This document shows positions 18,285-27,422 of a DNA stretch of 64,000 nt, piece after piece. The position numbers were made by a program, and so were the translations under genes. The stretch is from NCBI GenBank assembly GCA_964586675.1, contig CAZPHQ010000004.1, positions 1 to 64,000 on the forward strand, given 5' to 3'. The first letter of the stretch is position 1. Each line of letters opens with the position of its first letter. The notes below the pieces were generated by a model. That model worked only from the letters and a program-made list of their open reading frames with translations, ran no database searches and was not told where the DNA came from. The DNA is from JADLGH01 sp964586675 (GTDB lineage: Bacteria; Desulfobacterota_D; UBA1144; Nemesobacterales; UBA2774).

Positions 18285-21200
18285 ATGCGCATACGACGGC
18301 TCGACCTCACACGATACGGGTGCTTCACGGACAGGCGGCTCGACATACCCGCCATGCCCGCCGACTTCCATATAGTATTCGGCCCGAACGAGGCCGGGAA
18401 GTCGACCGCGCTTTCCGCCATCGAAGACCTTCTGTTCGGGATCGACCCGAAATCGAAATTCGGATTCCTTCACGAGTATAAGAACATGCTGCTGGGCGCG
18501 GCGCTCGAAAATGGAGTCGAGACAATAGACGTCCGCCGCAGAAAGGGCAACAAGGACACCCTTCTCACGCCGGGCGGCGTCCCAGTGAGGGGAGGGGAGG
18601 GTGCCCTCGCGCCTTTTCTGGGCGGAGCAAGCGAGGAATTTTTCACTCGTATGTTCAGCCTCGACCATATTCGCCTCAGGAGGGGAGGGCAGGAAATCCT
18701 CGACTCCGAGAGCGAAGTCGGCCAGACGCTCTTTTCCGCGGGGACAGGTTTATCGGGGCTAAGAGAGAAGCTCCGGGGTCTGAATGCAGAGGCGGAGGAA
18801 CTATGGGCTCCAAGAGCACAAACTCGAAAATATAACCAAGCTCAGGCCCGTCTCAATGAAGCTGAGAAGGCGATACGCGAGCATACAGTCACGGCTGCCA
18901 ATTGGCAGGAGCTCAGACGGGCGTTCGACGAGGCGCAGAAGCACTACCATACGCTCGACGAAGCGAGGAGAAATATCTCACATGAGCTTAGGAAACTGCT
19001 CAGAATCCGCCAAATTTATAACTACGTGGAAGATCTCTCTGATACGGAAAGAAAGATGCTCGAATTGGGTAGTGTTGTAAGATTCCCCCAAAACGCGCTC
19101 ATCAACTTCGATAAAGCAGAACGCGAGCTCGACAAGTGGTTACATCAAGCCGGAACTTTAAAGCTGGAGCTAGAAGAGGCGAATACCGAGCTCGAAGGAA
19201 TGAAATATGACGAGGAACTCCTTCTCCGCGAGAGCATAATCCTGTCATTCCGCGACCGCCGGATAGAGGTCAGGAAAGAGAGGGTGGACCTCCCCAACCG
19301 CGAGGCAGAGCTCGCGGCCGCCAAGGCGAATATCAGAAGACTCGCTAGCGAAGCTGGGCTGGAAGGCGACGACGCGGAAGTCCTACTAAATCGCATACCA
19401 AAACGGGCAAAGGTGGAGACAACGCGGGCGCTTCTGAATGCCCGAGGCAAGATAATCTCGGCAATCTCCAACACAAGAGACGGCGCAGTGGAAGTGGAAT
19501 ATCAAATCACAGACTTGGAGCGAAAAATAAAGAATATGGGCGAGCCCAGAGACATTTCGGGGCTCTCAGCAGTGCTCAGGGCCATACGCGCCGGGGGCGA
19601 TATTGCATCTCTGATACGCTCGGCCGGGCTGGAAATGAAAGCCGCCGAAGATGCTGCTGCGCTCCACCTGAAATCACTCAATCCAAGTGTCGAGGAAAAC
19701 GTGCTCATTGGCGTTTCCGTCCCGATCAGGGAGGCCGTTCAGAATCACCGCGACGAAAGACGCTCACTCGACCTCAGGGTAAAGCAATGCGAGGAGGAGA
19801 TTCGTGGCACCGGGCAGGAGCTCGAAAGATACAAAAAAACATATGAACGGCTCTTGAAAGAAGGGCACGCAGTGTCCATCGACGAGCTCGTGAAGGCACG
19901 TGAAGCCAGGGACACCGGGTGGTCTCTATTAAAACGGCGCTACGTCGCGGGTGAGGCCGTGCCGGAGGCGGAAATAGCGGCGTTTACAGGCAGCGAGGCT
20001 TCACTGACGGAAGCGTACGAATCCGCTGTCGTCGAGGCCGACACGACGGCCGACCGACGCTTCGACAACGCGCAGTCTGCCGCAGAGATAACGACAATCT
20101 CACGGCAAGTCGCCGAAAAAGAGGAGCTCCTCGAAAGCCTCTTCAAGAACGAGAGAGCGCTTTCGGAGGATTCGAAGTCACTGGAAGCGGCGTGGAGAAA
20201 GATGTGGGAAGGGGCTCCGTTCGAGCCCGCATCTCCGGATTCCATGCTCGGATGGCTCGCCGCCAGAAGCGATATAATGAGGCTCGTCGAAAACCGCCTG
20301 GAGGCTTCGCGAAGACTTGAGGCCTTATACAACGAAGAATCTAAAGCAAAGGCCTCCATAATCGCAGAGCTTTCATGGCTTGCCGCGAACGAATCCGCGC
20401 TTGCAGAAAATCCGCTCGGCGTAATTATAGAAGCCGCGTCCGACATTCTCGCGGAGCACGATAAGAAAGCGGCCCTGAGAAAAGAGCTTCTAGAGAATCT
20501 GGCCAAGCTCGAGGCCGAAGCCGAACGGAAGCGAAGGGCTTTAAAGATCGCCAAAGAAGAGGGGGATTCGTGGCGGGAAAAGTGGGCGGAAGCACTCAGG
20601 GCATTAGGTATCTCGGAAAACACTCCGCCCGAGGAAGCTGCACCCAAGCTAAGCGCCATAGAAGAAATGAGGGAGATCGCGGTCGAAATAAACCATATCC
20701 TCTATGAGCGGATCGAAAAGATAAAACGCGATATCGAGAACCTTACACATGACGTAAGAAATTTCGTGAGCGCGGCGGCAAAAGACCTCGCAGCCGAAGA
20801 CGACACCGAAAATGCCGTAATTAAGCTCGAACAGCGCCTTGATGAAACGAAAAGAACGAGCGAGCAGAGAAAGGAAAAAGAAAAAGAGATATCCCGGCTC
20901 GAACGAAGAATTAAAGAGGCCGGAGACTCGGCCGCGGAGGCGCGCGAAACTATAAGCTTCCTTCAAAAATCTGGACGGACGGAAAACACCGCTCAATTGC
21001 GTGATGCAATCCTGAAATCGGACAAGCTGAGAGAGCTCGAAGACAAAAAACAGCGCCTGACGGACAGGCTCGTCCAAGACGGCGACGGGCTCAGATTAGA
21101 AGAGCTAATTCATGAATGCAGCGGGGCAGATATTGAACAGGTCCGGGATAGGATCGAAGAGTTCGAAGAACAGCAGAATGATTTAAAGATACAACTCGAA

Positions 21201-21800
21201 GCCACAGCTATCGATCTATCGCAAAAGAAAAAGGATTTCGAAGCTCTCGGCGGCTCAGGGCGTGCGGCCGAGGCGGCATCGAGGAAAGAATCGGCGATCG
21301 CCGAGATGAAGCAGGTTGCCGAGCGCTATGTCCGGGTCCGCTCGGCCGCCAGAATGCTCGAATGGGCGATTGACCGCTACGGACGCGAGAAACAGGCTCC
21401 GCTTCTCGGGCGCGCCGGGGAATTATTCGCAGCTCTCACGAATGGCTCGTTCTCCGGGCTCGAAATCATATTCGACGAGAACGATCGCACGCGGCTCGCG
21501 GGAGTCAGGACCGGTGGCGATAAGGTCGAGGTCTCTGGAATGAGCGACGGTACGGCCGACCAACTTTACCTGGCGCTTCGCATAGCGGCAGTCGAGGATT
21601 ATCTCGAAAGCTCGAACGCGCTGCCGTTTATCGCGGATGATCTCTTCATTAACTTCGACGACACTCGCTCGGCCGCCGGATTAAAAATACTCGACCAGCT
21701 ATCCAGAAAAACCCAGGTTCTTTTCTTCACCCATCACGCGCACCTCGTCGAGCTTGCGCGTGAAACCCTCGGCGAATCCGTGAATGTCGTAAGGTTGTAA
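18285..21800 (+). CDS. SMC/Rad50-type AAA ATPase (YhaN-like)
   Basis: 1171 residues. N-terminal half of the ABC ATPase has Walker A GPNEAGKS (33-40). Several hundred residues of coiled coil follow, rich in Glu, Lys, Arg and Ala. The C-terminal half has the signature SDGTADQLYLALRIA, Walker B LPFIADDLFINFDD and an H-loop FFTHHAHLVELA. It pairs with the phosphoesterase gene 3 nt upstream. The AAxxG-type YhaN architecture (FGPNEAGKST in the first 45 residues) and length separate it from SbcC. The middle (about 18780-19090) uses slightly more A+T-rich codons than neighbours but stays in frame. Confidence 0.88.
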   Translation: MRIRRLDLTRYGCFTDRRLDIPAMPADFHIVFGPNEAGKSTALSAIEDLLFGIDPKSKFGFLHEYKNMLLGAALENGVETIDVRRRKGNKDTLLTPGGVPVRGGEGALAPFLGGASEEFFTRMFSLDHIRLRRGGQEILDSESEVGQTLFSAGTGLSGLREKLRGLNAEAEELWAPRAQTRKYNQAQARLNEAEKAIREHTVTAANWQELRRAFDEAQKHYHTLDEARRNISHELRKLLRIRQIYNYVEDLSDTERKMLELGSVVRFPQNALINFDKAERELDKWLHQAGTLKLELEEANTELEGMKYDEELLLRESIILSFRDRRIEVRKERVDLPNREAELAAAKANIRRLASEAGLEGDDAEVLLNRIPKRAKVETTRALLNARGKIISAISNTRDGAVEVEYQITDLERKIKNMGEPRDISGLSAVLRAIRAGGDIASLIRSAGLEMKAAEDAAALHLKSLNPSVEENVLIGVSVPIREAVQNHRDERRSLDLRVKQCEEEIRGTGQELERYKKTYERLLKEGHAVSIDELVKAREARDTGWSLLKRRYVAGEAVPEAEIAAFTGSEASLTEAYESAVVEADTTADRRFDNAQSAAEITTISRQVAEKEELLESLFKNERALSEDSKSLEAAWRKMWEGAPFEPASPDSMLGWLAARSDIMRLVENRLEASRRLEALYNEESKAKASIIAELSWLAANESALAENPLGVIIEAASDILAEHDKKAALRKELLENLAKLEAEAERKRRALKIAKEEGDSWREKWAEALRALGISENTPPEEAAPKLSAIEEMREIAVEINHILYERIEKIKRDIENLTHDVRNFVSAAAKDLAAEDDTENAVIKLEQRLDETKRTSEQRKEKEKEISRLERRIKEAGDSAAEARETISFLQKSGRTENTAQLRDAILKSDKLRELEDKKQRLTDRLVQDGDGLRLEELIHECSGADIEQVRDRIEEFEEQQNDLKIQLEATAIDLSQKKKDFEALGGSGRAAEAASRKESAIAEMKQVAERYVRVRSAARMLEWAIDRYGREKQAPLLGRAGELFAALTNGSFSGLEIIFDENDRTRLAGVRTGGDKVEVSGMSDGTADQLYLALRIAAVEDYLESSNALPFIADDLFINFDDTRSAAGLKILDQLSRKTQVLFFTHHAHLVELARETLGESVNVVRL

Positions 21801-22503
21801 CAATTTGAAGACTTACCCGGAAGATCCGACTACAAAGGCTCGTCCATAAACCGCCCAGCAGAAGGCTGCCGACTCGATCCGACCTCCACGAAACCCCGAA
21901 GACGCATCGCTCCCGGCGGCGTAGACTTAACGTCCGATAATATATATTATGTTAACTCATAAATCTTACATTTATAAGGCCTGTTTTTCTGCTTAAAATC
22001 GCCCATTGTCATCATCCCTATTCGGCTAAGCCAGCGGGCAAGCAGACTTATTGCACTATAGGCGAGCACTCGAATCTAAATTCACCCGCGCCGTCGAGGC
22101 TGGACAAACCGGCGATATTACTGTTGTCCAATATTTCCTCGATTGATAAAACAGCATCGGCGTTGGGGAATCCATTGAAGCCGGCTACGCCGCATTCTAC
22201 GTTGAAGCAGTCTATAACTGCGCAGTTGAAAAATTCGACTCTCCCTTGCAGAACGAGCGGACTGGTGGAAAGATCGCCTTCATAGAAATTGCAGCCGTAA
22301 GGATTACAGATTTCCAGAGAACAGACTGCGCTGCATTATTTACTATATCATATTAAACAACTTATTAGTCAATTATCATTACTGCTTCCACTATCCTTAT
22401 CTACCGCTCGCGCAAACGGAGTGCGCTTCGCCTACGGCTTGAAAAATCCCTCGCAATCATTATATTAAATCGAAAACCGAATACATGTTTTGAGGTCAAC
22501 GGT
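21801..22503. other. Intergenic region with a gene remnant
   Basis: 703 nt without an intact gene. The A+T-rich part at about 21940-21990 contains AATATATATT. 22048-22335 carries an open but start-less frame on the minus strand (separate entry). 22336-22480 is A+T-rich with no recognisable element. FmdB-type gene translation begins at 22504. Confidence 0.6.
22048..22335 (-). pseudogene. Start-less Cys-rich reading frame, probable gene remnant
   Basis: On the minus strand a frame is open from just after a TAA (22338-22336) to a TAA at 22050-22048, coding 95 residues. It contains seven or more cysteines and many Asn, Gly and Phe (SLEICNPYGCNFYEG, VEFFNCAVIDCF). No ATG, GTG or TTG occurs in frame before a TTG two-thirds of the way along, so no intact start exists. 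Composition is protein-like and lower in G+C than neighbours. It looks like the 3' end of an exported, disulfide-rich or beta-helix surface protein; family not recognised. Confidence 0.42.
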
Positions 22504-22863
22504 ATGCCGATATACGAATATGAGTGCAAGAAATGCGGGAGAATAACCGAGGCGCTTCAGGGATTTAACGATCCGCCCTTAAAGAAATGCAAGCACTGCA
22601 AAGGAAAGCTCGAAAAGCTTATCTCCCTCTCTTCGTTCCAGCTACAGGGCACGGGATGGTATTCCACCGACTATGCCAAGGGGCCGGGAATACCGCCCCA
22701 CGCGAACGACTTGGGCACAGCGCCAAAAGACGGAACCGAGACCAAGGAAACGAAACCAGTGACGGGCCTCCCGTCCGAAGCCGCTGCCGTATCCGGTGCT
22801 TCCACAGTGGACTCTATAAAAAAGGATACTGATAAGGCCAAGGCGAAGACAAAGTCTGCGTAA
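22504..22863 (+). CDS. FmdB family zinc-ribbon protein
   Basis: 119 residues. N-terminal zinc ribbon IYEYECKKCG...KKCKHCKG (two C-x2-C pairs, residues about 7-39) is the FmdB/CxxC_CXXC_SSSS signature, followed by LEKLISLSSFQLQGTGWY. The second half is low-complexity Lys/Thr/Ala-rich. Function in this family is regulatory or unknown. GAGG at about 9 nt precedes the ATG. Confidence 0.88.
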   Translation: MPIYEYECKKCGRITEALQGFNDPPLKKCKHCKGKLEKLISLSSFQLQGTGWYSTDYAKGPGIPPHANDLGTAPKDGTETKETKPVTGLPSEAAAVSGASTVDSIKKDTDKAKAKTKSA

Positions 22864-22953
22864 ATAGAGCGGAGGTCGGCCCTACCCCCCCTGCGCCAGA
22901 ACTTAAAGTAAATAATTTAAAGTTTATTTGTCTGATTTTTATAGAATGTTCTC

Positions 22954-23745
22954 ATGGACTTACAAATAAAAAATAAAGTAGCGATTGTGGCTGCGGCGAG
23001 TAAGGGATTGGGCAGGGCAACAGCCCTTGGGCTTGCCCGTGAAGGCGCGAGACTCACGATTTGCGCGCGCGGCGCAGAAGAGCTCGAGAAAACGGCCCGT
23101 GAAATCAGGGAAGAAAGCTCCGCTGAAGTCCTCGCCATAGCGGCCGACGTATCCAGAACAGAGGACATCCGGAATGTAGTCTCGGAGACCCTCGAAAAAT
23201 ACTCGACCGTCGACATCCTCGTAAACAACGCGGGCGGGCCACCCGTCGGCGGCTTCCTCGATTTCTCTCTCGACAACTGGCAAAAGGCAGTCGAGCTCAA
23301 CCTCTTCAGCACCATAACCTTTTGCCGCGAGGTGATCCCCCACATGAGGAAAAACAACTGGGGCCGCATCGTGAATATCACGTCCGTTGCCGTAAAGGAG
23401 CCGATAGACGGCCTCATACTCTCGAATACAGTCCGCGCGGGAGTTACAGGGCTCGCCAAGTCGCTCTCGAAGGAATTCGGACGCTACAATATAACTGTCA
23501 ACAACATCTGCCCCGGAAGGATACTCACAGACAGGATAATTCACCTGGCCTCGATGCGCGCAGAGAAGGAAGGGAAAACGGTAGACGAGGCGCTCGCCTC
23601 CATGGGCAGCGACATTCCCGTTGGAAGGATCGGAAGGCCCGAGGAGCTCGCGAACCTAGCTGTCTTTCTCGCATCCGAGCGCGCGAGCTATATCACTGGA
23701 ACGAGCATCCAGGTAGACGGCGGGCTCGTCAAGGGACTTTTCTGA
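22954..23745 (+). CDS. SDR family oxidoreductase lacking the usual Tyr-x3-Lys
   Basis: 263 residues. Rossmann cofactor loop AAASKGLGRATALG, NNAGGPP at the NNAG position, catalytic Ser in NITSVAV, and the C-terminal TGTSIQVDGGL typical of FabG-like SDRs. The catalytic YxxxK is absent: the aligned segment reads SNTVRAGVTGLAKSL, putting Ser and Arg where Tyr and Lys are expected. It may use another residue or have lost oxidoreductase activity. No strong Shine-Dalgarno is visible. ComEA-like gene follows 21 nt later. Confidence 0.85.
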   Translation: MDLQIKNKVAIVAAASKGLGRATALGLAREGARLTICARGAEELEKTAREIREESSAEVLAIAADVSRTEDIRNVVSETLEKYSTVDILVNNAGGPPVGGFLDFSLDNWQKAVELNLFSTITFCREVIPHMRKNNWGRIVNITSVAVKEPIDGLILSNTVRAGVTGLAKSLSKEFGRYNITVNNICPGRILTDRIIHLASMRAEKEGKTVDEALASMGSDIPVGRIGRPEELANLAVFLASERASYITGTSIQVDGGLVKGLF

Positions 23746-23766
23746 CCGTCTCCCGGGCGTAAACAA

Positions 23767-24291
23767 ATGCCTAAAGAAAAAACGCTCAGCGGTACTCCTA
23801 GCAAATCCATTTTATACCTCACACTCCTCTGCATTCTTTTCTACCTGGCTTTCATATACGGAAGAGGCGCCCCCTACCCCGTTTATGAAGTGAAATCGCC
23901 CGGCAACGTTTACGTCGAGGTGGAAGACAACGGCGTAAGCACTGTTCAAGTTCTCAGAACCCCTTCAGACATCGCGGAATTCTCGGACAAATACGGTGTC
24001 GACAGAGATATAGAAAACGGAGTCAAAATAGTCCTGAACTACGGCTCGGCGAACGCATATGGAAGAATAAGCGGGCTCAGGAGCATATCGCTCGGCGTGC
24101 CTATAGGCATCAACTCCGCAGGGCCCGACGACCTCGCCGCCCTCCCGGGGATAGGCGAAGAGCTGGCCGCACGTATAATCTCATACAGGGAAGAAAAAGG
24201 CGGGTTCGCCTCGGTTTCGGAGCTTCTGGAGGTAAGGGGGATCGGGGAAAAAAAGTTCGCCGCAGTAAGCGGGCTCGTAAGCCTCGATTAG
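23767..24291 (+). CDS. ComEA-like helix-hairpin-helix protein
   Basis: 174 residues. One N-terminal membrane segment (about 15-30). Then a domain of about 90 residues with YPVYEVKSPGNVYVEV, possibly SLBB-like. The C-terminal two HhH motifs are LAALPGIGEELAARII and LLEVRGIGEKKFAAV. Membrane-anchored DNA-binding protein of the ComEA type, in known cases binding incoming DNA in the periplasm. Its TAG overlaps the PBP1A gene tail by 4 nt in convergent orientation. Confidence 0.8.
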   Translation: MPKEKTLSGTPSKSILYLTLLCILFYLAFIYGRGAPYPVYEVKSPGNVYVEVEDNGVSTVQVLRTPSDIAEFSDKYGVDRDIENGVKIVLNYGSANAYGRISGLRSISLGVPIGINSAGPDDLAALPGIGEELAARIISYREEKGGFASVSELLEVRGIGEKKFAAVSGLVSLD

Positions 24292-27026
24292 TTCCTCATG
24301 AGGAAGTCGATTTCGGTTTCGGTATCGCCCTTCCCCTTTTCGTAATCCGCCGGGTAGTAGATGCCTTCGGGGCTCTTGATCATTTCCTGCCCGTTAATCA
24401 TGACGCTGTCCCTGATGGAATCTATCACGCTGTGTCTGAGTGATTCCAGGCTGTAGGGAATACTTCCATAAGGGGTGCTGACGATCTTGATACCCGACGG
24501 CTGCTTGAAGGTGCCGCCGGGATATTTGGCGAGCGCGTCTTCCATATAATCCACCCATATCGGGAGCGCCGCGGCCGAGCCCGATTCTTTTTTACCGAGA
24601 GGCTTGTTGTCGTCCCTTCCGACCCATACAGCCGTCGTGATCCTCGGGCTGTATCCGACGAACCAGGCGTCGGTAAAATCGTTCGTCGTTCCTGTTTTTC
24701 CCGCGACAGGCGCGATAGAGGCGAGCTTGAGCGCCCTCATGCCCGTGCCCTCGCTGACTACGGCCTTGAGAAGGTCCGTCATTATAAATGCCGTTTCGGG
24801 GCTCAGCGTCTGCTTGGTGTTTCCGGGAGACGTGAAGTCCGCAGCGCCGCTCTTTATGAGATCGAGGAACTCTTCCGGCGAAAGAAAGGCGTATTTGTCT
24901 GGGGCCGGAGCCGTCTTGCTGGTGAGGTCCTCTTCCTTTATATACTCGGGGCTTTCCACTGCGTCCCGTCCCGCCTTCCTGGCTATTTCGTTAAGCACTT
25001 CCAGGCGGGCATTTTCCCTGTCGACCTTGAGCGCCTCTTCCTTCGACAGGAATTTCCCGCCGGTATTGTCTTCTATGATTATTCCGTTCCTGTCGTAAAT
25101 GCGGAGTATGAACTGCGGCTCGACGAGCTTTCCTCCCGTCGCGAAAACGTTAAAGGCCTCGGTCATCTCGAGGACCCTTACCCCCGACCCGCCGAGCGCA
25201 AGCGACGGATAGGGGTTCAGCTTCGATGTAAAGCCGAAGTTGTTCTTCGAGTACTTGACGACATACTTCGGGTCGATGTCCATTATGAGCCTTATTGTGG
25301 CGAGGTTCCGCGACTTGGCGAGCGCCTTTCGGAGAAGCATCGGCCCGTCGAAGGAGCCGTCGTAGTTCTGGGGGGCCCAGTCCTTGACAACAACGGGCAT
25401 GTCGTAGAGCACCGAGGTTTCGGTATAGCCCTTGTCGAGGGCCGCCGCGTATATCATGGGCTTAAACGAAGAGCCCGGCTGCCGGAGCGCCTGGACGGTG
25501 CGGTTAAACTGCGACTGGTCGAAATCGTATCCGCCGACGAGGGCCCTTATTTTCCCGGTCGTTTCCATGGAAAGGAGCGCCCCCTGGGCTACAGGCTCGA
25601 TGACGAGCGAATACTCGAAGCCGCTCTCGGGGCCTTCCGTGGCGAGGACCTTTACAACGTCTCCCGGCTTGAGCTCGACCGGCGAAAGGCTTATGCCGCC
25701 GTATCCCCCGGCGGGGGCGAGCGTCTTCGAATACTTCGATTCGAACCCGGGTATCGCCTTTCCGAAAGGAGAGCTGACTGCGTAATCGAGCCTGCCGTCG
25801 ACGTCGCCTATGCCTATGCGGGCGTTAAACACCGGCCTTGCCGCCGGCTCCTCCTTACCCGTTTTTTTGTCGTCCTTAGCCTGCTTTTTGGTCGTTTCAG
25901 GCTTGTCGACGTTCGCGACCCTCGTAACGACGGCCTCGTATACCTCGCCCGCCTGAACGCTCTTTATGCCCTGGTTGTCCCTGAATTTTCTTATCTGCCC
26001 CGCGCTCCCGACGTTACGTGATACGACCTTCCTCCCATGCCGCGCTTCGACATCCAGTATCCCTCTCCTGAGGGCCCACTGCGCCTCGAGGTTAAGCTCG
26101 ATGTCGAGGGTGGTGAATACCGTGTATCCGCCGTTTATGAAATCCTTGACGCCGACCTTGTCCTGGAGATATCTCCTTACATGCTCGACGAAATACGGGG
26201 CGAGGTCGTTGTTTATTCTCTGCCTCGGGAGGATCTTTATCTCCTCGTCCACGGCGTCGAATCTCTCGTCCCTCGTTATGAACCCCGCGTCTTCCATCTT
26301 GCTGAGGACGAGCCTCTGCCTCTCGATCGCACGGTCGAGATGCTTCCGCGGTGAATAGTATTCCGGCTTTTTCGGGAGCCCCGCGAGGAGCGCCGCTTCG
26401 GCTACAGTCATCTCGCGGGCCGGCTTTCCGAAGTAGGCCCGGCTCGCGGCCTCTATGCCGTAGTTCCCGTCGGCGAGGTATATATGGTTAAGGTAGAGGT
26501 AAAGTATTTCTTCCTTCGAGAGGTTGTTCTCTATTCTATGGGCGAGTATCGCTTCCTTTATCTTACGCGACATCGTCCTCTCGGGCGTGAGTATGATGTT
26601 CTTTATAACCTGCTGGGTTATGGTGCTGGCGCCCCTCACCCAGTCGCCCTCCTGGATGTTCTCGAACATAGCGCCGACGATGCTCTTTATATCGACCCCT
26701 TCGTGCTCGAAAAAGCGCCTGTCCTCTATTGCGATGAAGGCTTCGATCACGTGAGGCGGAATGCTCTCGTATGCGATGAGCTTCCTCCGCTCGGCAGCGA
26801 ATTCTGCTATGAGGGTGCCGTCGGACGAATACACCTCCGTTATGAGCTTGGGCTTATAGCCGGTTATCGCCCTGAAATCGGGCAGGTCGCGCGTATAGTA
26901 GAGGTAGCCGCCATAGACCGCGAGCGCGGCCGCCGTAAGCAGTATGAAAAAGCTCAGGAACAGGAACGCAATGAGCTTGCTTTTTGTGCGCTTTGTTTTA
27001 AATTTTACTTTCTTTTTTGTAGCCAT
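24288..27026 (-). CDS. mrcA: Penicillin-binding protein 1A, bifunctional
   Basis: 912 residues. Short basic cytoplasmic tail, one membrane segment (about 18-42), GT51 glycosyltransferase domain with the catalytic Glu in EDRRFFEHEGVD and GASTITQQ. The transpeptidase domain has SSFKP (serine active site), a Ser-x-Asn box and KTGTTNDFTDAWF. A Lys-rich insert (KKQAKDDKKTGKEEP) lies in the middle. Polymerises and crosslinks peptidoglycan on the outer face of the inner membrane. It is divergent from the 63-residue gene and cysteine synthase. Confidence 0.94.
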   Translation of the reverse strand: MATKKKVKFKTKRTKSKLIAFLFLSFFILLTAAALAVYGGYLYYTRDLPDFRAITGYKPKLITEVYSSDGTLIAEFAAERRKLIAYESIPPHVIEAFIAIEDRRFFEHEGVDIKSIVGAMFENIQEGDWVRGASTITQQVIKNIILTPERTMSRKIKEAILAHRIENNLSKEEILYLYLNHIYLADGNYGIEAASRAYFGKPAREMTVAEAALLAGLPKKPEYYSPRKHLDRAIERQRLVLSKMEDAGFITRDERFDAVDEEIKILPRQRINNDLAPYFVEHVRRYLQDKVGVKDFINGGYTVFTTLDIELNLEAQWALRRGILDVEARHGRKVVSRNVGSAGQIRKFRDNQGIKSVQAGEVYEAVVTRVANVDKPETTKKQAKDDKKTGKEEPAARPVFNARIGIGDVDGRLDYAVSSPFGKAIPGFESKYSKTLAPAGGYGGISLSPVELKPGDVVKVLATEGPESGFEYSLVIEPVAQGALLSMETTGKIRALVGGYDFDQSQFNRTVQALRQPGSSFKPMIYAAALDKGYTETSVLYDMPVVVKDWAPQNYDGSFDGPMLLRKALAKSRNLATIRLIMDIDPKYVVKYSKNNFGFTSKLNPYPSLALGGSGVRVLEMTEAFNVFATGGKLVEPQFILRIYDRNGIIIEDNTGGKFLSKEEALKVDRENARLEVLNEIARKAGRDAVESPEYIKEEDLTSKTAPAPDKYAFLSPEEFLDLIKSGAADFTSPGNTKQTLSPETAFIMTDLLKAVVSEGTGMRALKLASIAPVAGKTGTTNDFTDAWFVGYSPRITTAVWVGRDDNKPLGKKESGSAAALPIWVDYMEDALAKYPGGTFKQPSGIKIVSTPYGSIPYSLESLRHSVIDSIRDSVMINGQEMIKSPEGIYYPADYEKGKGDTETEIDFLMRN

Positions 27027-27156
27027 TTGGCCAGGCTCATCCCCCTGGAAGCGGCTTGCGATTGACTTTCAAATAATTGAGGATAATTATACCTGAGCCG
27101 TTAACATTAATTAAACATCATTTTTAAACTGGACTTATATTCGATAAGCTAATAAA

Positions 27157-27348
27157 ATGGAAGATGAAACGCTCGATTCGTACATAAGGAAAATGGAAGA
27201 CCAGGAGCTCAAGGGACTCATGCTGAAGCTCAAGAACGAGCTCAGGAGGCCCGAAGCGACCTGGGAGCCCATAAAGCAGATACTGACCGCGATCCGCCGC
27301 AAGAACAGCGCTGCTTTCACCGAGATATCCGGCCTCATTTTGAAGTAA
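27157..27348 (+). CDS. Small hypothetical protein, 63 residues
   Basis: Not recognised. Charged and mainly helical (EDQELKGLMLKLKNELRR, IKQILTAIRRKN), with no signal peptide or Cys. Codon use resembles the neighbours. It stands 74 nt before the cysteine synthase start and is probably in the same transcript. The start has no marked Shine-Dalgarno. Confidence 0.55.
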   Translation: MEDETLDSYIRKMEDQELKGLMLKLKNELRRPEATWEPIKQILTAIRRKNSAAFTEISGLILK

Positions 27349-27422
27349 TGAGAACCGGACTTCACGGCGGCCCCGAAGGCAGAAGTTCCAGGCAAATATA
27401 TATACCCCAGGGAGATGGAAAA

